DNA of 64,000 nucleotides. Source: Brachybacterium massiliense (GTDB taxonomy: Bacteria > Actinomycetota > Actinomycetes > Actinomycetales > Dermabacteraceae). The stretch is taken from positions 496,001 through 560,000 of the forward strand of contig NZ_FXXB01000008.1 in assembly GCF_900184245.1 (NCBI RefSeq), read 5' to 3'. Made by a program: the position numbers and the translations under genes. The notes beneath the pieces are model-generated. The model searched no databases. It was not told the origin of the DNA and worked only from the letters and a program-made list of their open reading frames with translations. Positions 58,688-64,000 of this stretch are shown here, in pieces. Numbering within the stretch: the stretch's first letter is position 1; each line of letters begins with the position of its first letter.

Positions 58688-60907
58688 TCAGCTCCTCTCC
58701 ACGTCGGGGTCGGCATCCCGCAGGCGGTCCGCGATGGCGCCGGCGAGAGCGGGATGGTCGGTGAGATCGGGATCCGCGGCGACGACGGCGAAGGCATCCT
58801 CACGGGCCTGTTCGATGGCGCGGGCATCGCGCATCACGTCGAGGTGCTTGAGCGTGCGCTGGAGGCCGGACTGCTCCTCCCCCACCAGGTCGCCGGCGCC
58901 ACGACGGCGCAGATCGAGCTCGGCGAGCGCGAAGCCGTCGGTCGCTCCGGCGATCGCCTCGAGGTGCTGGGAGTGCTCCTTGCCGGGCACTGCGGAGGTG
59001 TCGAAGAAGGCGATGCCGGGATGCTCGCCGCGACCCACACGGCCGCGCAGCTGGTGCAGCTGGGAGACGCCGAAGCGCTCGGCGTCCAGCACGATCATCA
59101 CCGAGGCGTTGGGGACGTCCACCCCCACCTCGATGACGGTGGTGGAGACCAGTAGATCGATCTCGCCGCTCGCCATCTGCGCCATTACCTGCTGCTTCTC
59201 CTCACCGCTCATCCGGCCGTGGAGCACGCCCACGCGCACGCCGGCGAGCTCGGGGCGCTCGGCGAGGCGCTGCGCGGTCTGGGTGACGCCGCGGGCGGGG
59301 TCGAGCGCTGGGGGCTGCTCCTTGCCGTTCTCGTCGAGCACGGACGGGGCCGGGGCGTCGTCGGCGGCGTCATCCTCGTCGATGCGGGCGCACACCACGA
59401 ACACCTGGCGCCCGGCGGAGATCTCCTCCGCGGCGCGCGCCCACATCCGCCGCTCCCACTTCGGGAGCTTCTCGTGGACCACGAAGCTGGTGACCCCGGC
59501 CCTCTGCCCGGGGCTCTCGCGCAGGGTGAGCACGTCGAGGTCGCCGACGGTCGCGAGGGCGGCGGTGCGCGGGATCGGGGTCGCGGTCATCACGATCACG
59601 TGGGGGCTCTGCCCGGCGGGGCCCTTGGTGCGCAGGCGTCGGCGGTGGTCCACGCCGAAGCGGTGCTGCTCGTCGATCACCACCAGGCCGAGGGAGGCGA
59701 ACTCGACGTTCTCGGTGAGCAGGGCGTGGGTGCCCACCACGATGCCGGCCTGCCCGGAGGTGATGTCCAGGAGGGTCTCGCGACGCCCCGCGGTGCGCTG
59801 GGAGCCGGTGAGCAGGCGCACCCGGGTGGCCTCCTCATGGGCGTCGAGCTGGCCGGCGCGGGCGAGGTCGCCGAGCAGGGTCAGCAGCGTTCGGTGGTGT
59901 TGCTCGGCGAGCACCTCGGTGGGGGCGAGCAGGGCGGCCTGGTGGCCGGAGTCCACGGCACGGAGCATGGCGCGCAGAGCCACGACGGTCTTCCCGGAGC
60001 CCACGTCGCCCTGCAGCAGCGCGCTGGTGGGGTGACCGTTGCCGATCCGCTCGGTGAGCCGCGCGCCGATCTCGCGCTGTCCGTCGGTGAGGGAGAAGGG
60101 CAGGCGCTCGTCGAACAGGCCCTGCAGCGGCCCCTCGGCGGCGAGGACGGGCGCAGGGGTGCGCTGGTCCTGGGCGCGGCGCTGGGCGAAGATCGCCTGC
60201 AGCACGAAAGCCTCCTCATAGCGCAGATGCGCCATCCCCTGCTGCATCTGCTCGAGGGTGAGCGGGGTGTGGACGAGGCGGACCGCCTCCTCGAGCGGAG
60301 GGAGCCCGCGCCGGGCGAGCACATCGGCGGGGACGGGTCGCGAGAGGGAGCCGGCGAACTCGAGTCCCTTCTCGACGGCCGAGCGCATCGTGGCCTGAGC
60401 GATGTTCTGTCGCAGCGGGTAGACCGGCCTCGGACGCTGGGCGAAGGCGCGGCCCTGATCGGTGTCCTCGTAGGGCTCGTAGGTGGGGTGGGCGATCTGC
60501 AGCTCGTCGCGATAGTCGTTGCGGCCCACGGTGCCGTGCACGACGATGTGGGCGCCGACGGGCAGGCGCCCTCGGTGCCATGCCACCTGGTGCTGCTTGG
60601 TGAGGAAGAAGGTCAGCGGCATGTCCTCGATGCCGTCGGAGACGATGACCTCGAGGACGAATCCGCGACGGCTGCGCATCACACGGTCCCGCAGGGAGAC
60701 CACGGAGACGACGGCGCTGACCTCCTCGCCCTCGCCCACCTCGTGCAGGGAGCGCAGCGGGGCGGGCACGACGTAGCGGCGCGGGGCGAAACGCATCATG
60801 GTGTCCAGGTCCCGCACCCCGAAGGAGGCCATGGCCTTGGACTCCTTGGACACCAGCAGTTCCGACAGCGGCATCGACCCGCGCGAGGACTCCTGCCTCC
60901 TGACCAT
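58688..60907 (-). CDS. recG: ATP-dependent DNA helicase RecG
   Basis: A 739-residue branch-migration helicase: N-terminal wedge/OB domain (VVSVVSLRDRVMRSRRGFVL, GTVGRNDYRDELQIAHPTYE), Walker A LLQGDVGSGKTVVAL near 302, DEQHRFG (DExH) near 415, MTATPIPRTAAL, and the C-terminal LLVSTTVIEVGVDVPNASVM and QLHQLRGRVGRG motifs with the TRG region. It rescues stalled forks and processes Holliday junctions. It is divergent from rpmB, 264 bases away. Confidence 0.95.
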   Translation of the reverse strand: MVRRQESSRGSMPLSELLVSKESKAMASFGVRDLDTMMRFAPRRYVVPAPLRSLHEVGEGEEVSAVVSVVSLRDRVMRSRRGFVLEVIVSDGIEDMPLTFFLTKQHQVAWHRGRLPVGAHIVVHGTVGRNDYRDELQIAHPTYEPYEDTDQGRAFAQRPRPVYPLRQNIAQATMRSAVEKGLEFAGSLSRPVPADVLARRGLPPLEEAVRLVHTPLTLEQMQQGMAHLRYEEAFVLQAIFAQRRAQDQRTPAPVLAAEGPLQGLFDERLPFSLTDGQREIGARLTERIGNGHPTSALLQGDVGSGKTVVALRAMLRAVDSGHQAALLAPTEVLAEQHHRTLLTLLGDLARAGQLDAHEEATRVRLLTGSQRTAGRRETLLDITSGQAGIVVGTHALLTENVEFASLGLVVIDEQHRFGVDHRRRLRTKGPAGQSPHVIVMTATPIPRTAALATVGDLDVLTLRESPGQRAGVTSFVVHEKLPKWERRMWARAAEEISAGRQVFVVCARIDEDDAADDAPAPSVLDENGKEQPPALDPARGVTQTAQRLAERPELAGVRVGVLHGRMSGEEKQQVMAQMASGEIDLLVSTTVIEVGVDVPNASVMIVLDAERFGVSQLHQLRGRVGRGEHPGIAFFDTSAVPGKEHSQHLEAIAGATDGFALAELDLRRRGAGDLVGEEQSGLQRTLKHLDVMRDARAIEQAREDAFAVVAADPDLTDHPALAGAIADRLRDADPDVERS

Positions 60908-61040
60908 GTGTGCGGCTCCTCGCTCTCGGTCCCGTACAGTGCAGCGTGCGAGGTCCTATCGTGCCACTGTCCTGCACTCTCGTGACGGAATCCACAGTCG
61001 GCGGACCGGTCCTCCACTTCTGGCCCGCACGCATCTGAGC

Positions 61041-61046
61041 TATGAT
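61041..61046 (+). promoter_or_regulatory. rpmB -10 box TATGAT
   Basis: Strong -10 hexamer 125 bases before the rpmB start; no clear -35. The leader between holds no evident structure other than GC-rich runs. Confidence 0.5.
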
Positions 61047-61171
61047 TCCGTGGTTGCCCTGACCGCCGGGGGCTCGCACCTCCGTGCTCACCCAGGTCAC
61101 CGACCCCGCCGTCCAGGCGCGGGGGTGGAGCGGGCACCGCGATCAGAACATCGACGTACCAGGAGACGACA

Positions 61172-61369
61172 GTGGCTGCTTCCACGTGTGACATCTGCGC
61201 CAAGAGCCCCAGCTTCGGCAAGGCCGTGTCTCACTCGCACCGCCGCACCTCGCGTCGCTGGAACCCGAACATCCAGTCGGTCCGCACTGTGATCAACGGC
61301 ACCAGCAAGCGCGTGAACGTGTGCACCTCCTGCCTCAAGGCAGGCAAGGTCAGCACGCTCGGTGCCTGA
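61172..61369 (+). CDS. rpmB: 50S ribosomal protein L28, zinc-binding type
   Basis: A 65-residue protein starting at GTG 61172 with AGGAGA upstream. Sequence [37 protein letters not shown] and [12 protein letters not shown] is the L28 pattern with two CxxC pairs (C+ form), expected to bind zinc. No Zur-type palindrome was seen upstream, so this is probably the housekeeping copy. A terminator follows. Confidence 0.97.
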   Translation: MAASTCDICAKSPSFGKAVSHSHRRTSRRWNPNIQSVRTVINGTSKRVNVCTSCLKAGKVSTLGA

Positions 61370-61396
61370 GCGAGACCGCAAGGACTCATCTGCGTG

Positions 61397-61425
61397 AGCC
61401 CTCACCCTTCGGGGTGGGGGCTTTC
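61397..61425 (+). terminator. rpmB terminator
   Basis: Arms AGCCCTCACCC and GGGTGGGGGCT around a TTCG tetraloop, followed by TTCGTG. It lies between the convergent rpmB and acetyltransferase genes and may serve both. Confidence 0.75.
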
Positions 61426-61468
61426 GTGCATCTCAGACAGCCCCGGCGGCTCAGGCTGCCGAGACAGT

Positions 61469-62380
61469 TCAGGGCACGTCGCGCAGACGAGCGGTGAGCC
61501 CGTTCGGGATCTCGACCAGGTGCACCGGATCCATCTCGGCGCGACGCAGGGTGGCCAGGAGCGGGGCGGTGTGCGGGTCGGTGGGGTGGTTGTCGAGATC
61601 GAGCGACTCAGCACCGAGGGCGCGCAGATCCTCGAGCGTCGCCGCGAGGCACAGGGCGACGTCTGCCCGGGCGTGCGGGGCTGCGGCGTCGACGGCTTCG
61701 AGGCCGCCCTCGCGGCGAGGGCCGACGGGGTCGGAGTAGAGGTCGGCGAGCGCTGTGATCCTCCCGTCGCGCATCACGGCCCAGGAGTGCTCGAGCACGG
61801 ACTCCTCGAAGAACTCCTCCCCCACCACGGGCCGCAGCACCTCGCGCAGGGCGGTCGGGGACCAGCTGGCGTGCTGCCAGGCATAGCGGTCCACCAGGGC
61901 CTCGACGAGCTGCTCCCGAGGCAGCTCAGCCCAGGGGACGGCGCGGGCGGCACCGTCCTGGGCCGAGCGCGCCACGGCGCACCAGCGAGCGGTGCGCTCG
62001 TCGGTGAGATCCACACGCAGCAGCGGCACCTCGAGATAGGTCACCGCGCCCTGGGCGCGGAGAAAGGCGTCACGCTCGGAACCCGGCTCCGCCTTGCTCG
62101 ACAATGGATTATCGCTGTATTTGCCGAGTTCGTGGAGAAGCGCTGTGCCGTGTCCGCGGCGACGGTGCGCCTCCGCGATCTCGAGCTCCACCAGATCGCG
62201 GACGGGATGTGCGGTGTTCGGACCGATGCGGCCCACGCCGATCACCTCGCCGTCGACCTCCAGCACCAGGGCGCGGAAGCCCGCCCGCCACCGATCCGGC
62301 TTCAGCCAGCTGAAGCGGTGGCCGTCACGTGCGACGTCGGCCTCGGCGGCGGGGCGGAACCTCCGCGACGGGGTGATCAC
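61469..62380 (-). CDS. GNAT-family acetyltransferase, tandem-domain type
   Basis: A 303-residue protein with one clear GNAT domain at the N-terminus ([38 protein letters not shown] with acetyl-CoA loop RRRGHG near 77) and a second, more diverged one (DGRITALADLYSDPVGPRRE, then ALCLAATLEDLRALGAESL and DLDNHPTDPHTAPLLATL). Two-domain GNATs of this size occur in actinobacteria without known substrate. Its ATG overlaps the alcohol dehydrogenase stop by four bases. Confidence 0.8.
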   Translation of the reverse strand: MITPSRRFRPAAEADVARDGHRFSWLKPDRWRAGFRALVLEVDGEVIGVGRIGPNTAHPVRDLVELEIAEAHRRRGHGTALLHELGKYSDNPLSSKAEPGSERDAFLRAQGAVTYLEVPLLRVDLTDERTARWCAVARSAQDGAARAVPWAELPREQLVEALVDRYAWQHASWSPTALREVLRPVVGEEFFEESVLEHSWAVMRDGRITALADLYSDPVGPRREGGLEAVDAAAPHARADVALCLAATLEDLRALGAESLDLDNHPTDPHTAPLLATLRRAEMDPVHLVEIPNGLTARLRDVP

Positions 62381-63453
62381 TCCGCGACGGCGTCCGCGAA
62401 GGTGGCGGTGTCGATCACGGCGCGGAAGTGGACCTCTCCGGCGACCACGCGGTCGTAGGCGGCGTCGGCCTCATCGACCCCGATCACCTCGATCTTCGCG
62501 ACGATCCCGTGCTCGGCGCAGAAGTCGAGCATCTCCTGGGTCTCGGCGATGCCGCCGATGTTGGAGCCGGCGAGCACCTTGTTGCCGCCGATCAGCGAGC
62601 CGAAGCCAACGGGCTGCTTCTCAGGGGGAAGGCCCACGACCGCCATCACGCCGCGGGGCGTAAGCAGGCGCAGGTAGCGGTCCACGTCGATGGAGGCGCT
62701 GATCGTGTTGAGGATCAGATCGAACTCGCCGCGATGCTCGCGGAAGAAGTTCTCCTCGGTCGTGGCGAGCACGCGGGTCGCGCCGAGGGCGAGGGCGTCC
62801 TGCTCCTTCCTCAGCGAGCGGGAGAGCACGGTGACCTCAGCGCCCATCGCGGCGGCGAGCTGCACACCCATGTGGCCGAGCCCGCCCAGGCCCAGCACGG
62901 CCACGCGCTTGGCGCGGCCGTCGACCGTCTCGCCCGCGCCCCAGCGGCGCAGCGGGGCATAGGTGGTGATACCGGCGCACAGCAGGGGTGCGGCGGCGTC
63001 GAACTCGATCGCGTCCGGGATCCGCAGCACGAAGCGCTCGTTGACCACGACCTTCTCGGCGTAACCGCCCTGCGTGATCGTGCCGTCGACGTCCTCGGCG
63101 TTGTACGTGCCCACGTTGCCGTTGAGGCAGTTCTGCTCCTGATCGGCGCGGCACTCCTCGCAGGTGCCGCAGGAGTCCACCATGCAGCCCACGCCCACGC
63201 GGTCGCCGACCTTCCACTCGGTGACATCGGAGCCGACGGCGGAGACGACGCCCGCGATCTCGTGGCCGACGGTCAGCGGGAAGTGCGCCTCGCCCCACTC
63301 GTTGCGGATAGTGTGGATGTCGCTGTGGCAGATGCCGGCGGCCTTGATGTCGATGACCACGTCATCGGCGCGCGGATCGCGGCGCTCGATGGCGGCGACA
63401 CGGAAGGGCTGTTCGGGACCGGACTTCTGCAGGGCCTTGACAGTGATCGGCAT
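62377..63453 (-). CDS. Zinc-dependent alcohol dehydrogenase (YahK/CAD type)
   Basis: A 358-residue enzyme: catalytic zinc site AAGICHSDIHTIRNEWG and VGHEIAG, structural zinc CGTCEECRADQEQNC, Rossmann motif [18 protein letters not shown] near 180 and PLLCAGITTYAPLRRWGAG. The pattern matches the cinnamyl-alcohol-dehydrogenase-like NADP aldehyde reductases such as YahK. Substrate likely broad aldehydes. GGAGACC precedes ATG 63453; further upstream frame is not conserved. Confidence 0.92.
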   Translation of the reverse strand: MPITVKALQKSGPEQPFRVAAIERRDPRADDVVIDIKAAGICHSDIHTIRNEWGEAHFPLTVGHEIAGVVSAVGSDVTEWKVGDRVGVGCMVDSCGTCEECRADQEQNCLNGNVGTYNAEDVDGTITQGGYAEKVVVNERFVLRIPDAIEFDAAAPLLCAGITTYAPLRRWGAGETVDGRAKRVAVLGLGGLGHMGVQLAAAMGAEVTVLSRSLRKEQDALALGATRVLATTEENFFREHRGEFDLILNTISASIDVDRYLRLLTPRGVMAVVGLPPEKQPVGFGSLIGGNKVLAGSNIGGIAETQEMLDFCAEHGIVAKIEVIGVDEADAAYDRVVAGEVHFRAVIDTATFADAVAE

Positions 63454-63518
63454 GGAGGTCTCCTCGACAGCTCGGGGGTCTGGAGGCGCGTGCGCGCCGC
63501 CGGACAGCCTAGTGGCGC

Positions 63519-64000
63519 TCAGGAGAAATGGTCGAAGCCCTCTCCATCGATGGACGCGCCGTCCAGGAGCACTCCCGGCGCCTCTGCTCCGCTCGGCAGC
63601 ACCCGTCCGATCGCGCGGAAGCCCTCCGGCAGCGCGTCGGGCGCGAAGGTCGCGAGCATCGCGTGCTCCTCGGCCCCGTGGAGCACCCACTGCCACGGGT
63701 CCTCCTCCAGCTCGGCGGCGAGCGGGGCGAGCGCGTCCACGTCGAGCTCCAGCGCCGCGCGGTCGAGGTCGAGGGTGACCTGCGAGGCGGCGGCGAGGCG
63801 GCCGCCGTCCCGCACCAGCCCGTCGGAGAGGTCCATCATCGCGTGGGCGGCGCGGCCCCCGCCCCAGCCGAGCGAGAGATCCGGCTCGGGGGCGTCGTGC
63901 CAGCGCAGCAGCTGCGCGGCCGACGGGTCCTGGATGCGGTCGAGCATGATCGTGGGGCGTCCGCCCTCCCCCGGGCGTACGAGCACCCGCTGGGCGAGCA
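63519..64000 (-). CDS. thiL: Thiamine-monophosphate kinase, 5' part outside window
   Basis: The last 160 codons of ThiL; the frame remains open to the window edge. Recognisable are MMDLSDGLVRDGGRLAAAS (the conserved DxSDGL block) and HGAEEHAMLATF (corresponding to GGEDYELL, here with His-Gly-Ala and Glu-His replacing the usual residues), followed by FRAIGRVLPSG. The enzyme phosphorylates TMP to thiamine diphosphate. The altered GGEDY block is worth noting, but the missing N-terminal half prevents a fuller judgement. Confidence 0.82.
   Translation of the reverse strand, partial: LAQRVLVRPGEGGRPTIMLDRIQDPSAAQLLRWHDAPEPDLSLGWGGGRAAHAMMDLSDGLVRDGGRLAAASQVTLDLDRAALELDVDALAPLAAELEEDPWQWVLHGAEEHAMLATFAPDALPEGFRAIGRVLPSGAEAPGVLLDGASIDGEGFDHFS

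Noticed and set aside
57793-58764. Plus-strand 323-codon frame starting between the HNH gene and rsmD
   Set aside because: It crosses DnaA-like boxes and tandem repeats, then runs antisense to rsmD; no protein-like features.

Overview
The window is high-GC actinobacterial chromosome. Gene content and order (rplU-rpmA-obgE-proB-proA-nadD-rsfS, an RNase E/G with a long charged N-terminus, cydABDC, coaD-DUF177-rnc-mutM, recG-rsmD, a CxxC-type rpmB) fit Actinomycetota, order Micrococcales; a Brachybacterium-like (Dermabacteraceae) host is my best guess but is not proven by the sequence alone.

Positions 1 to about 33,350 are most of an integrative and conjugative element (ICE). Its left end lies outside the window; its right end abuts a tRNA-Ala(GGC) gene at 33,351-33,423. 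The modules are: DNA modification and protection (a D12-class adenine methylase cut by the window edge, a C5-cytosine methylase, ArdC-like antirestriction protein, DprA-like protein, SSB-like protein); DNA processing (MobF relaxase-helicase at 3136-6699 facing a non-coding segment with 53-bp tandem repeats that is a good oriT candidate; primase-polymerase-like protein; ParB-like protein); a type IV secretion channel (single-TM TcpC-like protein, three-domain cell-wall hydrolase, two DUF6112 membrane proteins, TrbL-like protein, SCO6880-type protein, VirB4-type ATPase, TraG/VirD4-type coupling protein); and a large serine recombinase beside the tRNA. Cargo includes a resistance-type cassette (ABC-F protein, TetR regulator, MFS exporter, GNAT acetyltransferase, AraC regulator; 8.2-13.0 kb) and a CHAT-protease gene with a coiled-coil N-terminus inserted in reverse orientation among the transfer genes (24,277-25,338).

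Positions 33,424-64,000 are core chromosome. Most of 33.4-43.8 kb is on the minus strand: RNase E/G, then rplU-rpmA-obgE-proB-proA-nadD-rsfS and a histidine phosphatase. The plus-strand cydA-cydB-cydD-cydC operon runs into a histidine kinase gene and meets a convergent LuxR-type response regulator. Then come minus-strand mutM-rnc-DUF177-coaD, a small islet (DUF3224 fragment, GNAT, DUF222-HNH nuclease, a lower-GC spacer with four DnaA-box-like sites), rsmD and recG, plus-strand rpmB, and minus-strand acetyltransferase, alcohol dehydrogenase and the 3' part of thiL.

Most interesting points: an open frame nested +1 inside the cytosine methylase gene that itself looks like a phage methylase-associated domain; a recurring GTGCACCTG motif ahead of many ICE gene clusters; the CHAT gene; the recombinase frame reading through the attachment junction into the tRNA; and a 15-base exact match to the Tn5 mosaic end (Nextera adapter) at 22,610-22,624 that breaks the trbL-like frame and is almost certainly an assembly artefact.
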